The notes under the pieces are model-generated. The model saw only the letters and a list, made by a program, of their open reading frames with translations, was not told the DNA's origin and did not search any database. DNA of 51,661 nucleotides, taken from assembly GCA_028715725.1 (NCBI GenBank), contig JAQURG010000022.1:1-51661 (forward strand), given 5' to 3'. Each line of letters opens with the position of its first letter. The stretch's first letter is position 1. This stretch comes from Methylococcales bacterium (GTDB lineage Bacteria > Pseudomonadota > Gammaproteobacteria > Methylococcales > Methylomonadaceae). Positions 34,227 to 41,980 of this stretch are shown here, one piece after another. The position numbers were made by a program, and so were the translations under genes.

Positions 34227-35722
34227 TGAAAGCCGAATTTAGCAATGCTCAATCTGTTACTTTTGAACCCGAGCCACTACGCGCACCAATGCCCAAAGCT
34301 GACACCTACCCGGTCGACGCGCTGGGTGAAGTCTTAGGCAAGGCGGCGCTGGCGTTACATGAATCAGTTAAAGCGCCATTGGCTCTATGTTGCCAGTCTG
34401 TTCTTGCAAGCGCGTCACTGGCAGCGCAGGCTCACTTTGATGTCATGTTGCCCTGGGGCCAGAAAAAGCCCTTATCATTATTTTTACTTTCGGTTGCAGA
34501 GTCAGGAGAGCGTAAATCAGGCATTGATGATGTAGTCCTTGGCGCGGCAAAGGCACAAGAGCGCATAGATATGGAGAGCTATCAAATGGAGCTGGAAAAG
34601 TACGAGGCTGACTTGGTGCGCTGGAAGACTGAAAACGAACAGCAGAACAAGAAATCATCAAGCAAGAGCCAGGCAGCGAGTGATTACACAGCCGAAGCCG
34701 CACACAGCAACCCGAAGCCAAAAGCACCCATTATGCCGCTACGGTTCGTCACTGAACCAACGGTCGAGGGCTTATTTAAGCTGTTAGCAGTTGGACAACC
34801 CAGCGTAGGCTTGTTTAGTGATGAAGCCGGTCTTTTAATTGGCGGTCATGCCATGAACAGCGATAACGCCTTAAAGACCATGGCGCGGCTGTGTAAGTTT
34901 TGGGATGGTGCAAGTTTTGATCGTGTCCGGTCTGGTGATGGTAGCGGGAGCTTATACGGGCGGCGGCTGGCTATGCACCAACAAGCGCAGCCTGATGTAA
35001 TGGCGAAACTATTAAGTGATCCTATGGCGAACGGTCAAGGCTTTCTTGCCCGTTGTCTGGTGGCATGGCCTGAATCGACGATAGGCAGCAGGTATATAAA
35101 CCGGTTTGAATGGCCGGGAGATCGTAAAGAGCTGAAGCGTTTATTTGCTGTACTCATGGGATTAATGCAAGCAGAGCCACGAACAGCAAGATCAGAGCAG
35201 GAGCTTGACCCGGTAGAGTTGCCACTGGATGAAGATGCAAGCGAATTAGTAATGGCAGCAATGAATCAATTTGAGACGCTGATGCAAACCGGCAATGATT
35301 TATCCGAAATCAAGGAGCGAACCGCCAAGGCGGTAGAGAACGCGTGTCGTATCGCTGGCGTATTGGCTGTAATTGATGGCGGCATGGCTACCCGGTCAAT
35401 CAGTAAAAAGCACCTTGAACAAAGCCTAATACTGATTCAATGGTACTTGAAAGAAGCTCTACGCATACGAGGCGCGGCGGTCGTGCCTCCATCCGTAATA
35501 GATGCCGAATTATTGATTAAATGGCTAAAGGAGCATGATTACAGGGCGTTTAGATCGTCACCCGTACTCACCAAAGGGCCGGCTCAATTACGCAATAAGG
35601 TGCGATTGGATGCCGCCATAAAAGTGCTTATTGATAACGGCTATATTGTCCCAAATGAGCCGGGAACCATCATTGATGACGTGAGCACAAAGAAATCATG
35701 GAGCGTTCACCATGTGGTTTAA
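34226..35722 (+). CDS. DUF3987 (YfjI-like) protein
   Basis: This 498-residue DUF3987 protein starts with ATG at 34226 overlapping the previous stop (TAATG), with GGAGGG upstream. Residues 60-100 contain a conserved CCQSVLASASLAAQAHFDV, then SLFLLSVAESGERKSGID (a P-loop-like segment without the canonical GKS/T) and FVTEPTVEGLFKLLAVGQPSVGLFSDEAGLLIGG. A charged insert (EKYEADLVRWKTENEQQNKKS) is a probable coiled coil. YfjI/DUF3987 proteins occur beside TOPRIM primases in integrated satellites and are thought to be helicase-like. The AlpA-TOPRIM-DUF3987 order fits a replication module. Confidence 0.85.
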   Translation: MKAEFSNAQSVTFEPEPLRAPMPKADTYPVDALGEVLGKAALALHESVKAPLALCCQSVLASASLAAQAHFDVMLPWGQKKPLSLFLLSVAESGERKSGIDDVVLGAAKAQERIDMESYQMELEKYEADLVRWKTENEQQNKKSSSKSQAASDYTAEAAHSNPKPKAPIMPLRFVTEPTVEGLFKLLAVGQPSVGLFSDEAGLLIGGHAMNSDNALKTMARLCKFWDGASFDRVRSGDGSGSLYGRRLAMHQQAQPDVMAKLLSDPMANGQGFLARCLVAWPESTIGSRYINRFEWPGDRKELKRLFAVLMGLMQAEPRTARSEQELDPVELPLDEDASELVMAAMNQFETLMQTGNDLSEIKERTAKAVENACRIAGVLAVIDGGMATRSISKKHLEQSLILIQWYLKEALRIRGAAVVPPSVIDAELLIKWLKEHDYRAFRSSPVLTKGPAQLRNKVRLDAAIKVLIDNGYIVPNEPGTIIDDVSTKKSWSVHHVV

Positions 35723-36149
35723 CCCGGCTGAATTATTAGAAAGCAAAACCGTACCCCTTGCTAATTGTGCTAATTCTGCTAATTACGAGACAGAAAACCA
35801 CAATGAGACTTCCCAATTAGCAGGATTAGCAGGATTAGCAGAGGTCACTAATCAGAAGTTTGTTAATTGTGTTCAATGCCTGCACTTCAAATGCCATAAC
35901 TCACATGGCAAGGGCTCAGGTCTTTGTTCTATTGGCGGCGATTATGGCTTATGGAGCGAAACCCCGCACCAATGCACAAAGTTTGTTGCAGCCGTTGAAT
36001 GGCGCGGCTATACCGAGCCTGATATCAAAAACCCGTTAACGGTAATCGGCTACACCCCGGCCGGTAATCCGGTAATGATCGAGGCCATAGACGAAGCGCA
36101 CAAGGCTTTTTTGTTAAGAACTAACCCAGCACCAAAGGACACAATATGA
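35712..36149 (+). CDS. Cysteine-rich hypothetical protein
   Basis: This 145-residue protein overlaps the DUF3987 gene by 11 bases. It has a cysteine motif (CVQCLHFKC, then GLCSIGGD, then HQC) in residues 53-89 that could bind zinc. Proteins with this C..C..F/C...C pattern are common in phage and integrative elements, function unknown. The N-terminal region (residues 15-45, ANCANSANYETENHN then LAGLAGLAEV) is encoded by an unusual perfect-type inverted repeat listed separately. It ends overlapping the SSB-like gene by 4 bases. Confidence 0.7.
   Translation: MWFNPAELLESKTVPLANCANSANYETENHNETSQLAGLAGLAEVTNQKFVNCVQCLHFKCHNSHGKGSGLCSIGGDYGLWSETPHQCTKFVAAVEWRGYTEPDIKNPLTVIGYTPAGNPVMIEAIDEAHKAFLLRTNPAPKDTI
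35759..35840 (+). repeat. 26-base inverted repeat with iterated TGCTAAT units
   Basis: The left arm (35759-35784) contains three TGCTAATT-like units in tandem, and the right arm (35815-35840) has three inverted AATTAGCA/GATTAGCA units, with a 30-base loop. 23 of 26 positions are complementary in DNA; two of the three mismatches are G-U in RNA, giving 25 of 26 pairs. It lies inside a coding region. Confidence 0.85.
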
Positions 36150-36520
36150 TTGACGCATTAATTAACGGAAAGCTCATAAAAGCACCGGAGCTTAAAACCA
36201 GTCAAAACGGAAAGGCTTATTGTAGCTTCCTGCTATCGGTAGCCGTAGGCGAAGAACAACCGATAGTCGTTAGTGCAATATCTTTTGGTGAAGTAGCTGA
36301 AAGAATCGCCAAACTAGGCAAGGGGGACAGTTTGGCGGTAATCGGTAGCTTAAAGCCTACCACTTGGCAGGATAAAGCCACCAATGAAACTAAACACGGA
36401 TTGAATATCACGGTTAATAATTCGCTGAGTGTTTACGATATTAAGAAGCGTAGGCCACAGGAAAGCGGCAATACTTCAAGCCATAACGAACGACCTTTTA
36501 ATGACAACCTGAACTTCTAA
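36146..36520 (+). CDS. Single-stranded DNA-binding protein-like (OB fold)
   Basis: This 124-residue protein resembles short phage SSBs: an OB-fold from residue 4 to 105 (GKLIKAPELKTSQNGKAYCSFLLSV, FGEVAERIAKLGKGDSLAVIGSLKPTTW) and a tail ending FNDNLNF, comparable to the acidic C-terminal SSB peptide (DFDDDIPF in E. coli) but less acidic. It would protect single-stranded DNA during replication of the element. It overlaps the upstream gene by 4 bases, so is translationally coupled. Confidence 0.8.
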   Translation: MIDALINGKLIKAPELKTSQNGKAYCSFLLSVAVGEEQPIVVSAISFGEVAERIAKLGKGDSLAVIGSLKPTTWQDKATNETKHGLNITVNNSLSVYDIKKRRPQESGNTSSHNERPFNDNLNF

Positions 36521-36536
36521 ACCAGAGATAAATATT

Positions 36537-36665
36537 ATGACCAACACACCAGAAAGATCAGAATTTTTACAGGCAATCTATGAATCAGAATTTTTATTAA
36601 AGATTTACCGGCGGGCATTGGAAGAAATAGCAACAATCATTGCCGAAAGAGGCGGGCAAGCATGA
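36537..36665 (+). CDS. Very small ORF (42 residues)
   Basis: It starts 17 bases after the SSB-like gene and overlaps the next small ORF in an ATGA junction. The product is helical and charged (SEFLLKIYRRALEEIATIIAE), without cysteine. It fits the packed, same-strand gene arrangement of the element. No ribosome site is strong, so support is position and overlap only. Confidence 0.45.
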   Translation: MTNTPERSEFLQAIYESEFLLKIYRRALEEIATIIAERGGQA

Positions 36666-36748
36666 TTAATCAAGCCGATAAACCAGAGCCGCCACTTCGA
36701 CAATGCCGCCCTTGTTACATTGCCCGGCTTTTGTGGTCTGGTGCGTGA
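36662..36748 (+). CDS. Very small ORF with CxxC (28 residues)
   Basis: Starts within the stop of the previous ORF (ATGA). It encodes a proline/arginine-rich peptide with CRPCY. It may be a real micro-protein or the last coupled frame before the non-coding repeat region. Low confidence. Confidence 0.3.
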   Translation: MINQADKPEPPLRQCRPCYIARLLWSGA

Positions 36749-36764
36749 ATTGGGGCCGATGCCG

Positions 36765-37020
36765 TGAGGTTACCGTTAGGAAATACGGCAAGATTAGGGC
36801 AAGGGTACCCCAAGATTACCCCAAGGATTAATGCAGATCGCAACAAGGAAACATCAAGGTTACCTCAAGGGTTAACGCAGATTAGTACAAGGTTAGTACA
36901 AGGTTTTTAATCATGACCACATCAAGATTACATCAAGGTTTACACAAGGTTTTTATCAGCACTACCCCAAGGATTAATGCAGATTGCAACAAGATTGCAA
37001 CAAGGTTATAGCAAGGTTTT
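36765..37020 (+). repeat. Iteron array: about 19 direct repeats with an 11-bp period
   Basis: The core CAAGGTTA (variants CAAGATTA, GCAGATTA, CAAGGATT) begins at 36789, 36800, 36811, 36822, 36833 (weak), 36844, 36855, 36866, 36877 (weak), 36888 and 36899; then at 36923, 36934, 36945; then at 36968, 36979 (weak), 36990, 37001 and 37012. Spacing within blocks is exactly 11 bases; gaps between blocks are 24 and 23. An extra unit is at 36765. The region is non-coding and lies between the replication genes and the Mor-family gene. Likely roles are replication origin iterons or a phased operator array. Confidence 0.9.
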
Positions 37021-37069
37021 TATACTAAAATATATTGAGTTTCTTATGAGCATAAACACAGGATTTTAA

Positions 37070-37420
37070 ATGGATGAGATTTTAAAGGCGATAGGCGAAC
37101 CAGCCGCAACCCTTTTAACTGATGCGTTCGGCGGGGGGATATACTATATCCCTGAGAAATGCGACAAAACAGGCGTATTTAATGAAATCGTTAAAGTGAT
37201 CGGGCAGGCAGCAGCCGATGTTATGGTGAAGTTGGCAGGGGGTGAGCTGGTGAGTATTCCTCAACAGTTCGCTGAAAAGCTACAGCGGCGCAATGAAGCA
37301 ATCTTTAACGAGCGAAGAGCCGGCGCCGGCATGCGGGAACTGGCTTTAAAATACCGAATGTCGCAGCGGCATGTTCATTCCTGCATTAAGAAGCACCGGC
37401 AATTAATCGGGCAACACTAA
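37070..37420 (+). CDS. Mor-family transcription regulator
   Basis: This 116-residue protein resembles the middle-operon regulator Mor of phage Mu and the related C protein. A dimerisation half (residues 1-70, beta pair FGGGIYYIPEK and GGELVSIPQQF) is followed by a helix-turn-helix domain (75-110): RNEAIFNERRAGAGMRELALKYRMSQRHVHSCIKKHR. Mor activates phage middle genes by binding DNA and recruiting polymerase. It sits alone between two sets of 11-bp repeats, an arrangement suggesting that it, or the primase, binds them. AGGA precedes the ATG by about 8 bases. Confidence 0.8.
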   Translation: MDEILKAIGEPAATLLTDAFGGGIYYIPEKCDKTGVFNEIVKVIGQAAADVMVKLAGGELVSIPQQFAEKLQRRNEAIFNERRAGAGMRELALKYRMSQRHVHSCIKKHRQLIGQH

Positions 37421-37545
37421 GGTTTAGATAAGGTTTAGATAAGGTTTTATCTGGAGCTGCACCGGCTAACCATGCCGGTTTTTTTATGCCTGAAATTTTG
37501 CACTAAAGCCGATGGTTAATAGTAAGGTTAGTATAAGGTTTTTCT
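37418..37545 (+). repeat. Second and third sets of the 11-bp repeats
   Basis: TAAGGTTTAGA begins at 37418, 37429 and 37440 (three units, exact 11-bp period). Two more begin at 37523 and 37534. They share the AAGGTT core with the large array but have T as first base. They lie directly after the Mor-family gene. Confidence 0.85.
37461..37486 (+). terminator. Intrinsic terminator after the Mor-family gene
   Basis: ACCGGC pairs with GCCGGT across a seven-base loop, followed by seven T residues. Confidence 0.75.
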
Positions 37546-37645
37546 ATCTGATTACCCGCAAGTGTTGCGGCTGGATAGGATAAGAATGAGCTGAAATAAT
37601 CTACCGGCTTATTTTGAGCATTAAAGCAGAGTCACGCGCCAAATA

Positions 37646-37667
37646 TGCAGTAACTTTTACAGTAACC
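37646..37667 (+). promoter_or_regulatory. TGCAGTAAC..ACAGTAAC motif pair at the right end of the element
   Basis: TGCAGTAAC (37646) and ACAGTAAC (37659) occur 13 bases apart, the same motifs and spacing as 30689 and 30702 near the integrase gene (19 of 21 positions equal across the pair). This places matching candidate integrase arm sites at both ends of the element. Confidence 0.55.
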
Positions 37668-37717
37668 GATAAGTTAAAAATACAACGAATCCTTATTTAA
37701 TGCAGCTTACAGGCCAT

Positions 37718-37749
37718 GATTCGACAGAGGCCGCACTCCAATAAATGTA
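37718..37749 (+). other. Candidate attR: decayed tRNA-Cys 3' end
   Basis: GATTCGA, GGCCGCA, CTCCA and AATGTA occur in the order found at the tRNA-Cys 3' end (30551-30583), about 23 of 33 positions by eye. An intrinsic terminator follows at 37756. This would be the original downstream end of the tRNA gene displaced by insertion of the element. The imperfect match suggests either age or a compact core only. Confidence 0.5.
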
Positions 37750-37755
37750 AATAAC

Positions 37756-37782
37756 AGCCGCTTATAAATAGCGGCTTTTTTA
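37756..37782 (+). terminator. Intrinsic terminator
   Basis: AGCCGCT pairs with AGCGGCT across a short loop, followed by TTTTTT. It could be the ancestral terminator of the tRNA operon. Confidence 0.75.
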
Positions 37783-37834
37783 TGCGCGTCGTTTTTGTCT
37801 GCAAAATTACTAAAAATAGCGTATAAAAATACTG

Positions 37835-38122
37835 ATGAAGCGGTTGCAACCACTTGGTTTTGGCTTGGCAGGAGGTCTATACGAGTGGCGCGCCATCCTT
37901 GATGAAATGCTAGGGTTTCGCCCTGACTTCATCGAACACCAACTAGCCCATGCGGTTAAAGACCCCAACGGTCGAATTATGGCAATGATATTTAAAAGCT
38001 ACCGTCCCAGAGTTGCTAGAAAGATGCTAGCTGCGGCATGTGAGGATGATGATAAGAACTTAAAACAATGGTTGTATAGAGCGACATTTGCCAAGACATC
38101 AAACAGATACTGGCTCGCATAG
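37835..38122 (+). pseudogene. Remnant of a second P4-type integrase
   Basis: About 31 residues (AILDEMLGFRPDFIEHQLAH then AVKDPNGR, encoded near 37883-37975) match the C-terminal catalytic part of the integrase at 30748-32007 almost exactly, including the catalytic His. The rest of the integrase is missing and the reading continues into unrelated sequence. It marks an older integrative element lying in tandem. Confidence 0.8.
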
Positions 38123-38182
38123 TATAACGATGAGCCAGCTTAAGAGTTTGCTCAAAACATAGAGTTTTAAGCTCACAAAATT

Positions 38183-38214
38183 AGCCGGTAGCCTTGAGGG
38201 GTACCGGCTTTTTT
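38183..38214 (+). terminator. Intrinsic terminator
   Basis: AGCCGGTA pairs with TACCGGCT (eight pairs) followed by a T-run, 260 bases before the restriction-modification gene. The rest of 38123-38474 holds no supported gene. Confidence 0.75.
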
Positions 38215-38474
38215 GTGGTAAAAAGCGAACGAAATACCTCTTTTTTATTTTTGAATCACTGCAAGCCTTGATAGTGAAGTTTTTTTATACTAAAGCATGG
38301 CCGCTTCTACTTCTATATGCCAAGCTGAAAGTAAATAGTCGCCCTAATGACGATAGCCGGCTCATGTGTGCAGTAAATAGGCAATATTTTGGGGGGTTTT
38401 TCGCTCTGGCGTCTACAATATATCAGGCCGAATCAATTTCGATGCCGCCATCCAGTCACAAAAAAGGAACAATT

Positions 38475-41387
38475 TTGACAGCAACCCTTAACGTCAACAC
38501 CATTCGCCAACGCGCCAGCAAATTTGCCAAAAACTTTGAAGGTGTTACTTCAGAAAAGCAGCGCGACCAGGATTTTATGCGCGAATTTTGCGCAATATTC
38601 GGCATTAATCCAAGCCGAATTGACTGGCAATATTCGGTTAAAGAACATAAAAAGGCTCAAACCCAATGGATAGATGGATTATTGCGCGGCGCTCTTCTGA
38701 TAGAGATGAAAACAGCCGGAAAAGACCTGGATGACGCTTACCGGCAAGCCAGCCGCTATGTCAGCATGATGAATGAAAAAGACTTGCCCGATTATATTCT
38801 GGTCAGTGACTTTGCTAACCTGCATTTGTATAACCGCAAAACCGGCGCGCCACGCATTGACATCAAACTTGCCGATTTACCGCAACAGATAACGCCCTTC
38901 TTATTTCTGGCTGGTTATGAAGCCATAGCTATCGAACAGCAAGCCCATATCAACAAAGAAGCGGCTGAAACCATGGCAAAGCTGCACGATGCGATTCAAG
39001 CCACCGACTACAATGGTAAAGATCTGGAAACCTATCTGGTGCGGTTATTGTTTTGTCTGTTTGCTGAAGATACCGGACTGTTTGACGAAAATGGCATTTT
39101 TCTTGATTATCTGGTTAATCATACCAAAGAAGACGGCTCTGATTTACATGGCGGGCTGATGTCGCTGTTTGACACCTTAAACAAGCCGGATGAAAGCTAT
39201 CTAAAAGAATATCCCGATTATCAGGGGGCAAAACGCCTAAAAAATCTGCCCGAACATCGCTCTAAATTCCCTTACATTAACGGCGAACTCTTTGCAGGGG
39301 CTTTGGCCGAATGTTGTTTTGATGAAGCGGCCAGGAAAACCCTGATTGATTGTGCTAAATTGGACTGGAGCAACATCAGCCCTGCCATTTTCGGCTCATT
39401 ATTTCAAGCAATAATGCACTTTGACGATGAAGCCGCCACCGCTAAAAGCAAAAAACGCCGCGAATACGGCGCACATTACACCAGTGAGGAAAACATTCTT
39501 AAAGTCATCAACCCGCTATTTATGGATGGCTTGAGAAATGAATTTGCAAAATGCGGCAATAATAGAAATAAACTCCACACCTTTCACAATCACTTGGCCT
39601 CACTTAATTTTTTTGATCCGGCCTGTGGTTGCGGCAATTTTTTGGTGATCGCTTATCGCGAATTGCGTTTGTTGGAATTGGAAGTCATCCAGAAAATCTA
39701 TGGCAATAACCTGACGGCCCAACTTGATGTTGACACCCTGATACGGTGCAACGTTGATCAATTTCACGGCATCGAAATAGACGGTAGCGCCGCCCAAATC
39801 GCCACTGTCGCGCTATGGCTAACCGATCATCAAATGAATTTAAAAGTTCAAAGACTCGGCCTTTATTACAATCGGATTCCGCTCAAGAAAAAAGCCAACA
39901 TTGTTTGTGGTAACGCCTTACGAATCGACTGGAATGAAGTAATTCCGGCGCAGAAGTGCAACTTTGTGATGGGCAATCCGCCGTTTGTGGGTTACAGCTA
40001 TCAAACTAAAGAACAAAAAGCCGATTTAGCCTTGGTGTTTAAAGGCATGAATGGCGCGGGCGTGTTGGATTTGGTTGCCGCCTGGCATGTTACATCAGCA
40101 CGCTATATTCAAGCCAATCCGGTAATTTCAGTGGCGTTTGTGTCTACCAACAGCCTGACTCAAGGCGAGCAGGTAGCGATATTGTGGACTGAGTTACTGA
40201 AATATGCAGTAAAAATACGCTTTGCACATCGAACCTTCCGCTGGAGCAACGAAGGTAAAGGCGTAGCCGCCGTGCATTGCGTAATTATGGGTTTCGAGGT
40301 GTCCAATGACGAACAACCTTCCTCCCTCCCGTTTTGCCGCCTGTTCGATTATGGTGATGACATCGCAGGCGAGCCGATTGAAATCAAAGCAAAACAGATA
40401 AATCCTTATTTAGTGGATGCCCCGACCGTGCTGATTGAAAAGCGGCGAAAACCGTTGTGTGCGGGCGTACCGGAAATGACAAAAGGTAGCCAACCCACCG
40501 ATGGGGGACACTTACTTTTATCACAGGGAGAAGCGGAGGCTATTCGCCAAACCGACCCAATAGCCGCTAAATACATCCGAACTTTTTTAGGTTCTGAAGA
40601 GTTTATCAACAATTTACCGAGGTACTGTTTGTGGCTCAAAAATAGCACTGCGCAAGACCGTAAATCATCACTAGAAATTCTGCGACGCATGCAAGGCGTG
40701 AAAGCCATGCGTTTGTCCAGCCCCAAACTACCCACGAAAAAACTGGCAGAAACACCATATTTATTTGGTGAGATTCGTCAAAAAGACGGTTCATATTTAG
40801 CAATACCTGAAGTATCTTCGGAGCGTAGAAGTTATATACCAATCGGCTATTTAACGAACGAAGTCGCCAGCAATAAACTTTACATGATTCCAAACGCTAA
40901 TTTTTATTACTTTGGCATTCTGACTTCAACGATGCACATGACTTGGACACGCGCGGTATGTGGGCGATTGAAAAGCGATTATCAGTACTCTGCGGGTATC
41001 GTTTACAATAACTTCCCTTTTCCATTAATTATCAAACCCGAACAACAAGCGAAAATCGAAGCCGCCGCTCAACTTGTTTTAGATGCCCGTATCGCGGAAG
41101 AAAGCAACAGTGCTGAACAAGGGCAAAAATGTTCACTTGCCGATCTGTATGCGTCCGGCAATATGCCAGAGGCATTGTTAAAAGCCCATAATACCCTCGA
41201 CAAAGTAGTCGATGCCGCCTACGGTTACAAAGGAGGCAAAGACGATGCTCCACGGGTAGCCTTTTTGTTTGAACAGTATCAAAAGCTGGTTACCAAGCCA
41301 CAAACTGAATCAGCCAAAAAAGCTGAAACATCGCCGATAAAACCCGCGACCAAACGTAGCGGACAGGCGAAGAAAGCCACGGCATGA
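38475..41387 (+). CDS. MmeI-like fused restriction endonuclease-methyltransferase (Type IIG/IIL)
   Basis: The single polypeptide of about 970 residues starts at TTG 38475 (AAGGA 7 bases upstream; a longer frame opens at 38268 without family resemblance). The N-terminal nuclease domain (about 1-170) shows a PD-(D/E)xK-like pattern IDGLLRGALLIEMKTAG. A helical connector follows, then the adenine methyltransferase with motif I NFFDPACGCGNFLVIAYREL, motif IV GNPPFVGYS, and a target-recognition domain. In the MmeI family one protein cuts at a distance and methylates one strand, so no separate methylase is needed. No partner genes are seen. It is in the decayed island block next to the integrase remnant. 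Confidence 0.88.
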   Translation: MTATLNVNTIRQRASKFAKNFEGVTSEKQRDQDFMREFCAIFGINPSRIDWQYSVKEHKKAQTQWIDGLLRGALLIEMKTAGKDLDDAYRQASRYVSMMNEKDLPDYILVSDFANLHLYNRKTGAPRIDIKLADLPQQITPFLFLAGYEAIAIEQQAHINKEAAETMAKLHDAIQATDYNGKDLETYLVRLLFCLFAEDTGLFDENGIFLDYLVNHTKEDGSDLHGGLMSLFDTLNKPDESYLKEYPDYQGAKRLKNLPEHRSKFPYINGELFAGALAECCFDEAARKTLIDCAKLDWSNISPAIFGSLFQAIMHFDDEAATAKSKKRREYGAHYTSEENILKVINPLFMDGLRNEFAKCGNNRNKLHTFHNHLASLNFFDPACGCGNFLVIAYRELRLLELEVIQKIYGNNLTAQLDVDTLIRCNVDQFHGIEIDGSAAQIATVALWLTDHQMNLKVQRLGLYYNRIPLKKKANIVCGNALRIDWNEVIPAQKCNFVMGNPPFVGYSYQTKEQKADLALVFKGMNGAGVLDLVAAWHVTSARYIQANPVISVAFVSTNSLTQGEQVAILWTELLKYAVKIRFAHRTFRWSNEGKGVAAVHCVIMGFEVSNDEQPSSLPFCRLFDYGDDIAGEPIEIKAKQINPYLVDAPTVLIEKRRKPLCAGVPEMTKGSQPTDGGHLLLSQGEAEAIRQTDPIAAKYIRTFLGSEEFINNLPRYCLWLKNSTAQDRKSSLEILRRMQGVKAMRLSSPKLPTKKLAETPYLFGEIRQKDGSYLAIPEVSSERRSYIPIGYLTNEVASNKLYMIPNANFYYFGILTSTMHMTWTRAVCGRLKSDYQYSAGIVYNNFPFPLIIKPEQQAKIEAAAQLVLDARIAEESNSAEQGQKCSLADLYASGNMPEALLKAHNTLDKVVDAAYGYKGGKDDAPRVAFLFEQYQKLVTKPQTESAKKAETSPIKPATKRSGQAKKATA

Positions 41388-41980
41388 AAACTGGCTGCCT
41401 GTTATATCTTCAAGGCGATCTATGTTTCTATTGCAAGTATGGTGAGTCGATAACTGACTTTTAAATGATGCTGAACCCGATGAATCTTTCGACTTACCGA
41501 ATGACAGTGATAATTTTAATGGCATTGTTGAAGCTATAGACAAAGCTTGCAGCGTGACATGATGGACGACTGGGAAAAAAGCTCCGTGAAATGGAACATG
41601 ATTGGCAGAATGATGAAAGTGATGCATAAACTTTGTATAGTGGAATTTTAGATTTTTGGTCTTTAGATGGTATTGACGAGTAGAGAGCAAGTGAGCATGA
41701 GCGGCTTGTGCTTTTCGAGCGCGGTGTATTAACTAATGTCGAAGAACAGGCTGCGGGTAATACTGGCTTCTTTGTCGAGAAACAAGGACAGCACTGACTT
41801 TGTAGCGGTATTTTTGGCGTATATTAAAAAAAATGAAATCAACAAACCCTTTAATAAGGCTTATAGATGTTCTTGCGATAGAGGCCGCCTCATCGAGATT
41901 ACCTGTAAGCTGATATTCAATTCTGTCTTTCAACTGAAAATGTTAAACGACTGTGTTCCCCCATTAATAAGGTGACTTTT
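41388..41980. other. Decayed region after the restriction-modification gene
   Basis: No intact gene is supported. One frame (41461-41562) encodes an acidic stretch DAEPDESFDLPNDSDNFN then GIVEAIDKACSVT ending in a stop, typical of a broken small gene. An ORF at 41736-41975 lacks a ribosome site and family resemblance. This looks like the worn right end of the second island before chromosomal genes resume. Confidence 0.5.

Noticed and set aside
36765-37020. CRISPR array
   Set aside because: Repeat unit of 8 bases with 3-base spacers at 11-bp period is far too short; no cas genes.
38268-38474. N-terminal extension of the MmeI-like protein
   Set aside because: The 69 extra residues lack family resemblance; TTG at 38475 with AAGGA fits the family's start.
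41736-41975. 79-residue ORF before corA
   Set aside because: No ribosome site, no family, lies in decayed sequence.
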